64,000 nucleotides of DNA from Periplaneta americana (GCF_040183065.1 NC_091120.1:21857708-21921707); one strand, 5' to 3'. Shown: positions 45,271 through 57,319, counted from the stretch's first letter. The notes: generated by a model from the sequence alone, not told the origin. Numbers and translations: made by a program.

Positions 45271-45509
45271 AGTGAATCAACTTTTGTATCCCTGTGTTGT
45301 AGAAGTCGCCTTGAATGGAACCAGTGTGCAACAACCTTCTGCACCTCTCTGCTGATCCTATGGTATGACAAATGTCTCAATTCCGGTGGAGAATATGTTG
45401 AAAAATAGCTCAAAAATATTGTAGTATCTGTTCCAATAAATCTTTCCATAAAATTGTGTTTTCTTTCTCTAAATGGTCCCATGGAAACTTACTTTCTAGA
45501 CAGCCCCCG
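45271..45509 (+). pseudogene. mariner 3' remnant with an internal inversion
   Basis: 45274-45340 matches a mariner transposase gene in antisense. 45352-45408 then reads WYDKCLNSGGEYVEK-stop in sense, and the inverted end GGAAACTTACTTTCTAGACA...CCCCCG is followed by TA. So a segment has flipped inside the element. Confidence 0.65.
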
Positions 45510-45534
45510 TATGTATATATGGCATACTGTAGGT

Positions 45535-45640
45535 CAAACAGCTTGAGTTTGGCTTTCCTGGAGTAACTTGGGTTCGAATCCTGGCAGGCCCAAGTGGAAT
45601 TTGTGGTAGACGAAGATGGTGTTTGGTATTAATTTTTCAT
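45535..45640 (+). mobile_element. tRNA-like SINE head
   Basis: B box TGGGTTCGAATCCTGGC with a poor A box upstream. 45640-45880 after it has short frames but no motif. Confidence 0.4.
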
Positions 45641-45879
45641 GTGTCACTCCTATTCTTTTGCCATCATTCCACCACTGCCCCATTAATCACCATTATCATA
45701 GGGTGCTATGTAGATCACCTTCTCAGGTCCACCAAGGATGGCAAAAAGATCTACAGTTATGGTATATTATTCCTAGAGGGCAACACTTGGAAGAATAACA
45801 CAAAGTCAAGTACCCACAATGGGATTATAATTCGTTATTAAGTTATTGCAACATTATAAATATACCTAGAACGATATAC

Positions 45880-46800
45880 AGTACAATGAATAAAATATTT
45901 TGGGCTAACTCACACTCTTCTGAAATTGAATATAGGTACTTGTTTTACAAAAAAAAAAAATGCTCCAAGAATAGTAACAGGTGTGCATAAAAGAACATCC
46001 TGAAAAATAAAAACAAAAACAAAAAAAATTTCTAAAATTTAGAAATCTTATCCTTGCATAAATCCTTTCTTCGATATTTTATGTTAAAAATCAAAATTTC
46101 TTGGTCATAATTTTAATACAAGACACAATCTCTATCCATCACCTTTTAGAGCGTATTCCGAATCTCACCGGTGAGCAATCCGATGGCATCATAGTGTTCC
46201 GAATTCCACCGATGACGTCATTGATGCTCCACCGGTGTCGCACCAGTGCCGTGAGCTTGCAGAGGTGGTGGCAGTCTCCATCAGCCGCCATCAGTGAATC
46301 TGATTGATTCTTGTATAGGGCGGGAATTAGCAGACGAATGACATTGTGCACTGTTGTGTCATGGCGGTGTGTTCTGCTTTAGTTCTGCTGTATTGTTTGT
46401 AATGAGCACAACGTAAAAACAATATGTTAATGACTTATGAGCGAACATGTGAACGGACCAGTTATTACTACCGGTTCAAGAAATAAATTGTTTATGATCT
46501 CTTTTCTTTGAACGAGATGGCAGTACGGAAATTTCGCAAAATTTTGCTAGCGTAGCACAGATAACAACTTGTACAGTCGCCATGACAGCCATCGATCCTT
46601 CCAGCAGTTTTGTTCCTATTCCGCTGCAGCGTGACGTCATTGTTGTCCACCGGTCCGGTGAGATTCGGAATACGCTGTATGTCTCAACTATTATAAAAAA
46701 AGTTAAGTATTCATGTATAGTCTCTGGTTTTATATTCTGTTTGTGATTATAAGATATTTAATTGATGCTTGGGTCTGTCACATACCAAATGTAAAACATA
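45880..46800 (+). mobile_element. LINE RT C-terminus split by a MITE (family 6)
   Basis: Broken frames read IFWANSHSSEIEY, RIVTGVHKRTS, TRHNLYPSPL, then after the MITE YVSTIIKKVKYSCIVSGFIF. It parallels SRHKSELLPPLVSAVIKKF in the copy at 34780. Confidence 0.65.
46149..46677. mobile_element. TA-flanked MITE, 529 bp, GC-rich
   Basis: The inverted ends AGCGTATTCCGAATCTCACC(GG) match for 22 bp and lie between TA dinucleotides. The interior repeats CCACCGGT and GATGACGTCATTG near both ends. There is no transposase. Confidence 0.82.
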
Positions 46801-46824
46801 ATACCATAGTGGGAATAGTGTGAC

Positions 46825-46827
<3 letters not shown>

Positions 46828-46868
<41 letters not shown>

Positions 46869-47103
46869 GCAGCAAGTATGAGTGGATCCAGAAATTCATT
46901 ATAGAGTGTTAGTTGGGAAGCCGGAGGGAAAAAGACCTTCGGGGAGGCCGAGACGTAGATGGAAGGATAATATTAAAATGGATTTGAGAGAGGTGGGATA
47001 TAATGGTAGAGACTGGATTAATCTTGCTTAGAATAAGGATGATGGCAGGCTTATGTGAGGGCGGCAATAAACCTGTGGGTTCTCAAAAAGCCATTTGTAA
47101 GTA

Positions 47104-47145
<42 letters not shown>
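46828..47145 (+). mobile_element. LINE 3' end (family 1) between two (TAA)n tracts
   Basis: GRPRRRWKDNIKMDLREVGY and NLWVLKKPFVSK-like end at 46910-47105. It has (AAT)n before it (46828-46867) and after it (47107-47144). Confidence 0.75.
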
Positions 47146-47147
<2 letters not shown>

Positions 47148-47286
47148 TAAACCAGCCTTCCCACTATGAACAACTCAGATATTCCCTGCATCCCATTAAT
47201 AAGGTTTCAGTAATTTTAGGATTCTATATATAAATAAATATTTATTCAATGCTAGGTACTTGATTTTGTATTAAGAATTTCTATAC

Positions 47287-48430
47287 ACATCAAAACCCTG
47301 CTTAACCGAAACCATGGAGTAAAAATACATATTATAATTATGGGCCATAACACGCACTTTTTCTTCAAAAAAATCAGATACTGTCTAAAATATAACTATG
47401 TCTTATGTTCCGAAGGTCTATTAACACATGTTAATGAGACAGCTACCATCTTGTTCTTGCTCCACAGCAAGGCTGCAAATAAGAGTAAATGTCCTTTAAG
47501 GAATGCAGTACATGGACAAATTTTTTCCACATCCTCAGTTCATGGGTGTACATTGATCCTGTCAGGTGAAAGTTATTCTTTGTTTACGTACCTTTTGTTC
47601 CATCTATCCTTTACCCTAATAATGAGGTGACAACTGATTCCAATTATATTGACTTTTGCGATTCTATACAGTTGCTAGTGCATATCGTGTTAAATTATTT
47701 TATCAACTATGTGATGTCAACAATGTGATTATAACCATAAAATACTTGAAGCTATGAAAAAAGTGGAAAATGCCATAATATTATGAGAAATCGTAGCAGA
47801 TTATGGAGTTGATATTTCAACAATCTCAGATTGTGTCAGAAAATTAAAACTTCTAGAGCATTTCTTCAGTTCACGGGTGTACATTGATCCTATCAGGTGA
47901 AAGTTATTCTTTGTTTACGTACCTTTTGTTCCATCTACCCTTTACCCTAATAATGCGGTGACAACTGATTCCAAGTATATTGACTTTTGCGATGCTATAC
48001 AGTTGCTAGTGCATATTGTGTTAAATTATTTTATGAAGTATGTGATGTCAACAATGTGGTTATAACCATAAAATACTTGAAGCTATGAAAAAAGTGGAAA
48101 ATGGCGCAATATTATAAGAAGTTGTAGCACATTACGGAGTTGATATCTCAACGATCTCGGATTGTGTAAGAAAATTGAAACTTGTAGAGCATTTGTATAA
48201 AATACCAAACCGCAGAACTATGAAAGAAGTACAGTTAAAAAGTTAACGAAGCTCTATTTCTCTTATATACCCCAAAACCTACAAAAGGATATTATTATCC
48301 AGACCTATAATTCAAGGAAAGTTTACAGTATATACATCAGAAAAGATATCAGTGCTAGTTCTGGCTGGTTAGATTCAAAAATAGATATGGCATACGTCAG
48401 CTACTTCCAAGTGGAGGGACTATATGTATT
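47287..48430 (+). pseudogene. Tigger/pogo-type transposase remnant with tandem duplication
   Basis: The left end resembles a Tigger terminus (CAAAACCCTGCTTAACCGAA). A ~335 bp block is present twice in tandem (47537-47871, 47872-48200): both include AMKKVENGAI, YGVDISTISDCVRKLKL, the CENP-B-type helix-turn-helix. Later SASSGWL and a frameshifted YGIRQLLPSGG match the second DNA-binding part. The catalytic part is missing. Confidence 0.75.
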
Positions 48431-48658
48431 AAAATTACGTGCGTGCTTTTGCTTTATATTGTTATAGCTATTAATGCTGCAGCATCTTCCCTTCACTGCC
48501 AAAAATTGTACTAATGCATTATCAGGGAGGAGGGGGGGGGGAACTTGTTATTCCAATGCCTCCGCCCACTTTATTTTGGATGAACGGAGTTGTATTGTAT
48601 TAATAACATTATTATAAAACTGGAACTAAAACTAAAGATGCGAGACAATTCCGCATGG

Positions 48659-48765
<107 letters not shown>

Positions 48766-48799
48766 CGCGCGCAAGCAAGTGCATGTGTATTTTGATAAA

Positions 48800-49760
48800 T
48801 GATAAATAATCATATACACTATCTCTTTGTGCTTTGAAATACACTGGGGCACTTTGCTTTTTTTTAATCAATTACTTAATAATGCTGTGGAAACTAAGAG
48901 GTTAACTAGTATTGGTGGAAATAATGGCCTTTTAGCAAAATGAGACTGAGGATTTGCCATGGATTACCTGAAATTCACCTTACAGTTGGAATAGTCCAAC
49001 CAGGTTATTAATCCAAGTAGAATCAAAACCAGAACCCAAGTGCAGCCTCAGGTCAGACCAGCTCCTTGCCCCAGAGCTGTTAGTAGCCCACTTTCTTCTT
49101 GTTTGCCTCATTCCTTTGATGCAAGATTAACATCTAGATAGAATTCTCCCAACTCTTTTTCAAACGGTTAAATTCAATGATAAATACAAAAGGTGGCCCA
49201 GGGGAAAATTGACTTCCGCTTGAAGATAATTATGATGAACACAATCAAATATTCATTTTTCCAGAGCCCAGAAAATGTATTATTTGTAAAGCTCAACTCT
49301 TTTTGAAGCAAATACGAGAGATTAAGGATTTCACACAGAAAATTGACAAATTATTCCATTCTGTTACTAAAAAAGTAACTTACATGGTTAGTATGTTACG
49401 AAAAGCAGCAGGTAGCCTCGTGTTAAAATGGGAAACAATCCAACTTATATACTAGGGACAAGTATCCATTGTCGTCGCAACAATTTCGTGTCCTCAACAG
49501 TAATTAAATAATTAATTGTTTTATAATTTGTATATTCTTGGAAATTATTATTTTTATCAGAGAGAAATTTTAAATTGGATAATAAATCAGGCAAAACAAG
49601 GAAAGATGTTAATATAATATGTATTTAAATATGCAAAATGAAAATATATATGCATTTAAAAGGGAAAACTCTCGAAATATGCATTTATACAAAATAAAGT
49701 TGGCTTCATTCGAATGTAAAAACAATGATCAGCAAAGCTCTACAGTACTTTTTAAATACA
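48800..49760. other. No clear gene
   Basis: The stretch 49200-49450 has a faint coding look (IFPEPRKCIICKAQL, TQKIDKLFHSVTKK) but I cannot assign it. Confidence 0.3.
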
Positions 49761-49778
49761 CCAAATCAATAAAAAAAC

Positions 49779-50245
49779 ATGCAATTGCATGAAGTTCTGC
49801 GGTTTCATGATAATGGAGATGAAACAATAATGACTGGAAGAGCATGTGGAAAGGATTGGTGTGCCCGTTGCACTGAAATGCCAATGGATGATGAGTGTGT
49901 GTGTTGTGTAGAACTGAAAAATGTGAGAACCGTGAAAACTGATACCTATGGATGTGTTACTGAAAATCCTTCTTTTAAAAAGCCAATTTTGGATACTGGT
50001 GTTTAAAATTTGATCCACCATAATTTGAGTAAAGACAAAAAACAAGGGTATTTTATCAAGTAACTCTATAAATAAAACTTGGCATTATGTAAGTTACAAA
50101 TAATTTAGAAGTTGGATATATTCATGGACAGCTATTGGATACAGAAATCGAGTTGTCATACCATCTTGTGTTGTTAATGCCATGCATCAAGTCTTCCCCG
50201 AAATGAGTGGGCTTTATGTTGATTTTAAAGGTGTCAGTGCAAAGA
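49779..50245 (+). pseudogene. P2X7 C-terminal (ballast)-like domain, decayed
   Basis: The first frame (49779-50006) reads DWCARCTEMPMDDECVCCVE L, then GCVTENPSFKKPIL and a stop. After ~90 bases a second stretch reads GYRNRVVIPSCVVNAMHQVF PEMSGLYVDFKG. In order, these match the Cys-rich zinc-binding domain at the C-terminus of P2X7 receptors and of many uncharacterised animal proteins: WCxCxxC-like, CC, FxxxxL, NRRVIPSCVV..IR..FP...G.Y.GF. The stop between the parts and no visible introns or receptor body argue for a pseudogene or a transposon-borne domain. A real P2X receptor is unlikely. Family call is from memory of the motif. Confidence 0.5.
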
Positions 50246-50689
50246 GGCTGAAGTAAGTCACGACAAGATAACACCAGTGTTATGCCAATAAAATTGAAAT
50301 AAAATATTAAATGTAAAACATTTGTACTCACCCATTGTGCTGACGAATGAATGAATGAATAAAAGTTACACAATATTAACTAACAATTTAACGATGGTCA
50401 GGAAAACATGTGAAGCAGGCTTTAAGCCTCAGTCGCATTTGTCGCATTTTGCTACCCGACTTCTAAAAACGCAATAAACTTTGAATGTAAACATGCAAAA
50501 ATGGGACAACCACATTGGACTTCAGAAACGAAGATGTTAATGGAGAAAATGAAATCAGAGATGTGTTTGAACTAATCTGAATTTAAATGAAATGCTAATG
50601 GCATAAGCCATGTTAAAAAAAGCTATTGAGCAATAGATGTTCAGAAATTGATTTCAAAGAGTTGATGCAATTCATGTAAGTTAAGTGAA

Positions 50690-50880
50690 CAATTTGTTCT
50701 AATTGATTTATATAATTCCATCGCATACTGTAAAGTGTGAGCGAGGATTTAGTTGCATGAATCTTATAAAAACTGGAATTAGAAACCGCCTTTCAGTAAA
50801 AGAGTTAGCACTCTGCGAACAATAAATCTTTAAGGGCCAACTAGTAAAGAATTTCAATGTTTAGAGTGCCATAAAATAAT
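50690..50880 (+). pseudogene. hAT transposase C-terminus (KIAA1586/ZBED-like)
   Basis: It reads CERGFSCMNLIKTGIRNRLS VKELALC, then GPTSKEF in a shifted frame. This is the dimerisation helix region of hAT-derived proteins. It is broken by a stop. Confidence 0.65.
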
Positions 50881-50884
50881 GTAT

Positions 50885-52015
50885 TTTAATGTGATGTAAA
50901 TTCAGCAGTAATTATATTTACTTACATAAGTATACCTAGAGTGTGATAAGATGCATTGAAAGTAATAAAACTCCAAGAAACAAGTACATAACTTTTTGTT
51001 TCTGCATACTTTATTAATTTTATCTTTCTGCACAATTATTTATAATATTGGACAAGCATTTCGCAATTTGCACAAATATAATTTTTCATTTGTGCATTTT
51101 TGTGATAATTATTTATTTTATAGTTTAAACCCTGATGTGAAGTGTGTCTGCATCAGGATTGCTTGGGATTGACGTGTGTAGGTGCAATGTTCCGTGGTAG
51201 AGACGGCGTGTCTTTCTCAAATATGATGCACACTTTTAGATTGTCAGTTATGTCTTTGATTATTAGCTGCTTCCAACAGTAATCACAGAAGAATATTTTT
51301 GCTTCATAACCCAAGAAGATGACACTTTTGAATGCAGAGTTTTGAATCATGACTTCTGTTTGTCTAGGTTCGAAATCACTGACCTAAGTAACATGCCTTT
51401 GTATGGAAAATGCATCCTTTTGGTGCATACTTCAATTCAAGATTATGGTAGCTTTCCAAATTACTTGTGTGGACGTAAACTTTTGTATGTTCTAAATCTT
51501 TCAAAAAAATTTTGTTTTCTTCAATGTTAAATAAGCATCTGAGTGCCCTTTCAGTCATGTCGTTTTGTTATTTCTTCCTAACTAAGTGACTGATGTTCAT
51601 AGCTCTTCTTTTCATCATCTTCATGTGATGAAGCACAGAAGTGCATTTCTCAAACAAAATGGAACCATTTCCTTTCGGCTGCCCACCATAAATGATTATT
51701 TATGCTGCTTTTCCATATTTGAATTTCTAGATATTTCTTCTCTGCGGCTTTAATTTTTTTCATCAATCTTTTGACATAAGACACACATCAAAAGCATGTT
51801 CTATGTTCAGATATTGAGCCCTGAGAAAATATCGTACACCTCTACGTATGTGTGAAATAATTTTTTGATAAATTTCGATAATTTTACGTCACATTTTTCT
51901 TCTTTCACTAGCCTGTTCAATAACTTTCCACATACAGCTCTTTCTAATTCCCATAGCTGTTATAACTATAAACACTGAAGGAAGAAGGAATTTGATTATT
52001 CATGTCATGATTCAT
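50885..52015. other. No recognisable gene
   Basis: AT-rich; opposed short frames at 51342-51558 show no motif. Confidence 0.45.
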
Positions 52016-52319
52016 TCAGAAATTTAAAAATAATTTTGTACAAAACACTAATCCGATCTGTACTATTATATGGATCGGAAACATGAAGCTTAACTAAAAA
52101 GGAAAAACACAAATTAATGGTTTTTGAAAACAAAGTGTTGAGGAAAATTTTTGGTCCAATTTTTGACCCACTTGAAAACAAGTGGAAAATTCGACATAAT
52201 AATGATATTCACAAACTTTATTATCAACTGTCAATTTTAGATGTAATACGAACCAGAAGATTAAATTGGGCAGGGCATGTTATACGTATGGATGACTCCA
52301 GCAGTGCAAAACGAATGTA

Positions 52320-53436
52320 CAGGGTGGCCCATTTAACTCTTTCACCTCCGACAGAGTGTGAAATATTTCAGATATACACAAATCGGCAATTACATGTTAA
52401 ATTACATCGAAGGGGGCATCTGATACACGTAATTTGTTTTTTGTACATGAAATACTTTTCAAGATATTAGAGTCAACTTTCTTTTTTTTTAAATGGGAAC
52501 CAAGTATGTTTTGTATTGCAAATGTTGCGTTAGCTCTGTCTAATAACTGACTACTATACTGACTGTTTGAATGTCACAGGTAAGAGTAAACATAAGCAAT
52601 GTCTGACCAAGGATCAAACAGAGGGAGGACAATTCTGGTTAGATTTGTGCGTCAATTAAATCACAATCACAATGTACTGTACACTTTAATACTATGCAAA
52701 TTTAATTAAATTAAATTTAATTCATATTTTGAACGTTTCAAAATTGACAACCCAAATGGCACTTCATGTCCCTGTGAACACCCCACACAAACAGTCGACC
52801 ACCTGTTATTTGAGTGCCCGCTACAAGAACGCAAGAGATACCGGCTAGAAACCCATCTTAGCATGTGCGATACAACTTTCTCACCACCAATTACAAAAGT
52901 TCTTCTGAAGCAATGTTGCATAAAGGAATTTCACAGATTTATTACAGGTGTATTTGAGACCTTGTAGAAATAACAGTATTTAGTAACAGTGTCCTATTTA
53001 TTCTTTTGCAGCCAAATTTGTAACTTTTAAAAGTATAGTTATCATGTTGAAGTGTATGTGTTGTAGAGGATGCTTGATTTGTTGTGTATGTGAGTCATAG
53101 TTGTGAGATGCTTGATTGTGTTTGTGTGACTAATGTGTATTAATTTATGATGTATGTTAGGGAAAGTTGCTTAATTGTGTTATAGAGTACCGCTATAAGA
53201 AATGTTTTGTTTATGTGTTGTAACTGTTTTCTGTATGTCTCAATTGATGACTGACGTTTGATTTGCAATCGCAATGTTTAAATTACGGATTGTTTAGGTT
53301 TTATTTCCATTGTGTTAGCTAATTTATTTTTCTTTTCAATTTGTTTTATGCTTAGGCCTATTTTTTTGTGTAAAACTATAGCCCTAGCATACATATGTAA
53401 AATAGGGCTACCACCCATTGGAGATACAACAACAAC

Positions 53437-53502
<66 letters not shown>

Positions 53503-54169
53503 ATGGAAATGTTGCACATGGTGAAGTGAAACATAAAAGTGGTGTACAATAAAAAATAAATAATTATTCTCAAAAAACAAAACACAAAATCTCTGGTGTG
53601 CAATCAAATGCCTAGAAATGATTGACAGGTTAAATTGATTTCACGTTTAAAACATTCATACCAATTAATTGTACAATATACTAGTAAAATGTAGCTTAAC
53701 GTACCTCCACACATGTAAACCTTCTAGAAAGGTGTTCCAAAACACTTCGCCAATGTCTTATCGTTCAATTGCCAGTACAAAACTGAAGAAATAAGGGTTG
53801 TATTGGGTAGTGTAAAGAACTATGGATGTGTTCGATCTTCAATTACGTCAACATTATGAACTAGACATAAGGAAGGCTGTGTCAGACATGGTTTATATTT
53901 ACTCTTACCGGTGACATGCAAACAGTCGGTAAAGTAATAATTTGTTATTAGACAGTGCTAACGCAACATTTGCAACACAAAACATAGTTGGTTCCCATTA
54001 AAAAAAAAAAAGTTGACTCCAATAATTTGAAAATTATTTCATGTACAAAAAATACATTACGTGTATCAGATGTCCCCTTCGATGTAATTTAACTTGTAAT
54101 TGTCGGTTTGTGTATATCTGAAATATTTCACACGCTATCGGAGATGAAAGAGTTAAGTGGGCCACTCTG
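52320..54169. mobile_element. TA-flanked transposon with ~290 bp inverted repeats
   Basis: The arms 52320-52608 and 53880-54169 are inverted copies beginning CAGGGTGGCCCATTTAACTC and CAGAGTGGCCCACTTAACTC. TA is duplicated at 52318 and 54170. The arms include GTGTGAAATATTTCAG, AATTACATCGAAGGGG and AATGTTGCGTTAGC. The interior of 1.27 kb is mostly a LINE fragment (52690-53510). There is no transposase frame. Confidence 0.88.
52690..53510 (+). mobile_element. LINE C-terminus and UTR carried inside the transposon (family 9)
   Basis: FERFKIDNPNGTSCPCEHPT, VDHLLFECPL, then a stop after FITGVFETL at about 52967, a long UTR, and an (AAT)n tail at 53430-53500. CPC...HLLFEC is the Cys/His cluster that follows RNase H in Jockey/I-type LINEs. 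Confidence 0.75.
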
Positions 54170-54334
54170 TATATGAACAACACAAGGCCACTGGGAAGAC
54201 CTCGAAGTAGATGGAAAGATGAAATTCAGAAGGAATGCATGGAAATGAGAATTACCAACTGGGAGGAACTAGCAAAAGACAGACAGAGCGGAAGCATCTT
54301 GTGAAATCGACATGGAGTCCACATGCTTCATAAT

Positions 54335-55400
54335 GTCCTTTGATTGATTGATGTCATGAGTCAGCAAGTTCTAATTATGGTGTAGATTGGTGTATGGAAT
54401 ACATTTAATCATGTGATACTTAATACGAATGTATTAATATATTGTAACATATAATTATTGAACTAAAACAACGAAATTAGAATACTTGGAATATCATTCA
54501 TACCGATCTTTAACAATGACCATTATTTCACCAGGGAAGCTGCTGGCATATAGAAGCTATCAGTGGTGTAAATTCTAAGTGCCTACTAATGATAGCACAT
54601 TTTATAAAAGTCGTTTGGTCGGAGAAATGCAGACGAAAGGTCTAAAAATCTGTCTGATAACCTACATGTTATGGAATCTACTCTTCATGCTCTACAATGT
54701 GGTATATGATATTAAATTATGTTTCCAAATTTCGACTTAGCCTTGCTAGTTACCTAAGAAAGAAAGCATATTCACATGAGTTTGTTATAGAAAACAATGT
54801 AAAAAATTGCAATTCCTGTAAGATAAAAACAGTGAAGTCTTTTCGAAATGATGACAGATCCTTCCTGGTACTGTTTAAAAAGACAAAATTGCACCCCCAC
54901 AATTCTAAATACAATTTTGACCAATGAACGTCACTATTCTAGATAAATGTCACTTTTTTTTCTGTGCCATATTCCTTAGAATAGAACGAAGTTTTGTCAT
55001 ACAAACTTTTCAGCTTTTACAAGATCAAAAATAAATCAAAATGTAGGAAGGGTAACAAAAAAGTAAAAAAAAAAAAAGTATGAGAAAGGGGTTAAGGAAT
55101 AAGAAATGGGAACATTAAAACTTTATCAAAGACAGGAAAAAGAATTAATATAATTAAATAACTTTCTTAATTAAAATGATTAATTTATCATGTTAATAAA
55201 ATATTACACAAATATTAAAAACCTTAGATTGAAAGCATTGAGACATTATGCTTTGCATATCACTCAATCTGTACAACTCTACAAATAAAATGCATCTGAC
55301 GAAATAAAATTGCACACCTCTGATTCACACTACTTATATATAGCTTTGGATATAAATTGTATATCCCAACTGTAGAGGTGAACTATTTGAGCAGATGGGA
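54335..55400. other. Downstream of ENT; no other gene
   Basis: AT-rich. The frame 54697-54927 has no motif. This holds the ENT 3' UTR on the - strand, but no clear poly(A) signal was found. Confidence 0.4.
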
Positions 55401-55404
55401 GATT

Positions 55405-55540
55405 CTATAAAAGGTCCCATAAAGTTGTTGTAACAAACCATGGCATCAGTAATGTGAACAAAATGCCACCAAAGATCCCAGTAATAAGTGAGGCAGCACC
55501 GAACATTCCTGCTGTAGATGCATACTGAGGTTCAACAGAT
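55405..55540 (-). CDS. Equilibrative nucleoside transporter, last exon
   Basis: The last 45 codons with stop: SVEPQYASTAGMFGAASLIT GIFGG..., then a hydrophobic segment ending in WDLL-stop. This is the last membrane span of an SLC29/ENT transporter, which moves nucleosides across membranes by facilitated diffusion. On the - strand the acceptor is TTGTTACAG, and the split arginine codon (AG|A) agrees with the donor at 57116. The stop is at 55407-55405. A decayed mariner lies in the intron before it. Confidence 0.9.
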
Positions 55541-55752
55541 CTGTAACAACAAGAAACTGATTTAATATTGAAATTAAATCTTCGACACAGAGCAGAACTT
55601 CAGCAGGAAGACATTCTAGTTAAAATCAGAAAGAAGGTTTCTTGCAAAAGATACTTTTCACACATGAAAACTAATTTTTATGCAAGAAATAATGTAATAT
55701 CAAATTCTGACATAACTGACATAAAAAAGCAATCTTCATTGTGACACAAATA

Positions 55753-57087
55753 CGAGGCGCATCCAGAAAGTAAGTTTCCCTATTTTTTTAAAAAAAAAAA
55801 GAACACACACTCTCAGGAAAACATTTATTGGCAACAGGTACAGCAATGTTTCAGCTATTTTTCAACATAGCCACCATCAGAATTGAGACACTTGTCGTAT
55901 CGTGGGATCAACTTTTGTATCCCCCTGTCGTAGAACTCTGCCGCCTGTGAATGGAACCAGCGTGTGACAGACGTCTTCAGCTCTTCGTCGTTGCCAAAAC
56001 GCTCACCGGAGGACAGGAATTTCTTGAGGTGCAAGAAAACGTGAAAATCGCTATGAGCAAGATCAGGACTGTAGGGTGGGGGATCAAACAACTCCCAGCC
56101 AAATTCCGTCAAAACAGCTGCTGTGCACCGAGCCGTATGTGGACGAGCATTGTCATGGAGGAGTACAACACCTGCAGTAAGCATTCCACGCCTCTTGTTT
56201 TGAATGGCACGTCACAATTTTCCCAGTGTTTCACAGTAACGGTCAGCCTTCACTGTTTCACCTCTTGGAAGGAAGTCAATGAGCAGAATGCCCTTCCTGT
56301 CCCAGAACACCGTGCACAACACTTTCCGTACCGACAGCGTCTGTGTGAATTTCGTCCTGACCGGAGATCCACTATGCCGCCAATGCATTGACTGCTGCTT
56401 GGTTTCCGGGGTGAAGTGCGAAATCCAAGTCTCATCGCCTGTCACGATCCTGTCGAGGAACTCGTCGCCGTCATCGTGATACCGTTGCAGAAATGTCAGT
56501 GCTGCTCCTAAACGTTACAGTTTGTGTTCGGGTGTCAGGTTTTTCAGCACCCACCTGGCACACACTTTTTTGAACAGCAGGTGCTTAGTGACATCTCATG
56601 CAACAAGGATCGCGATATCTGCGGAAAATGGCTGCTCAGCCCGTAATCGTGAAGCGACGGTTCTCCATGATGCACTGCTGCACCAGCTCAACACGATCAT
56701 CATTGATGAGGGATGGTCGCCCACTGCGCTCTTCATCATGGACACTTTGACGATCTTCGGAAAACTGCCTACACCAGCGACGGACCATCTGCTTACTCAT
56801 GATGTTCGGCCCATAGACTTGACAGAGCTGCCGATGAATTTCAATTGGCGCAATGCTTTGTGCATTAAAGAACTTTATCACCGACCGAACCTCGCAGGCG
56901 GCGGGAGAAGGAATAAGAGCTTCCATTTCGGACCACTGCTGCCACGCTACTGGCACCAGGCGGGACCTTTCCGGCTGGCATATGATTGATACGTCATAGA
57001 TCTGTTACGCATGTGCAATTGACACGGCTGATTACGTTTACTTTCAAGGGGAAAAAATCAAGAAACTTACTTTCTGGATGCGCCTCG
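55753..57087 (-). mobile_element. mariner, 1335 bp, dead, in ENT intron
   Basis: The ends CGAGGCGCATCCAGAAAGTA (26 bp, identical in both) are flanked by TA (55751, 57088). The transposase reads on the - strand in pieces: SVIKFFNAQSIAPIEIHRQL and so on (56956-56636), TGDETWISHF (56445-56212), LLHDNARPHT and YSPDLAHSDFHVF (56184-55855). There is an in-frame TGA at 56212 and frameshift(s) near 56640-56450. The three acidic residues, DD34D, are still visible. Confidence 0.9.
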
Positions 57088-57115
57088 TAAAATTAAACTA
57101 CGATGTTACTCTTAC

Positions 57116-57315
57116 CTTGGACAATACATCATGGCAACTGAACTGAAGTAACCACTTGATAAAGCCATAAAAACTGCTCCTATCCAGTATCCCCAGTCAC
57201 TGTTTATAAATACAGAAATATATCTGGTACCCTCTGGTCGATAATTGCACACCAGGAAAAATGGGATGAATAACACTCGTAATACAACAGGCAACACAAG
57301 GTACTTCGGACTTGG
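57116..57315 (-). CDS. Equilibrative nucleoside transporter, TM9-TM10 exon
   Basis: 67 codons: PSPKYLVLPVVLRVLFIPFF LVCNY, then WGYWIGAVFMALSSGYFSSV AMMYCPR. Two ENT signatures are present, the R-x-x-F-I-P-x-x-x-x-C-N stretch and the S-x-G-Y-x-x-S-x-x-M-x-x-x-P stretch. The acceptor is TTTTTACAG at 57316 and the donor GTAAGAG at 57115, phase 2. The frame is clean, so the gene looks functional. Confidence 0.93.
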
Positions 57316-57319
57316 CTGT

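Larger units (their letters stand above)
52020..54330 (+). mobile_element. LINE ORF2 C-terminus (family 8) split by a long-TIR transposon
   Basis: The left part (to 52319) reads FENKVLRKIFGP, NNDIHKLY, RTRRLNWAGHVIRMDDSSSA KRM. The right part (from 54170) reads YMNNTRPLGRPRSRWKDEIQ KE and NWEELAKDR. Removing 52320-54169 and one TA joins them without a frameshift. The 5' end is lost. Confidence 0.85.

Noticed and set aside
49779-50245. True P2X7 receptor gene
   Set aside because: No channel domain, no introns, and a stop between the two conserved parts.
53278-53607. Poly-Ile/poly-Leu frames
   Set aside because: Translated (AAT)n tail of a LINE.
55951-56989. Long + strand frames (146 and 155 codons)
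   Set aside because: Antisense shadows of the mariner transposase gene.
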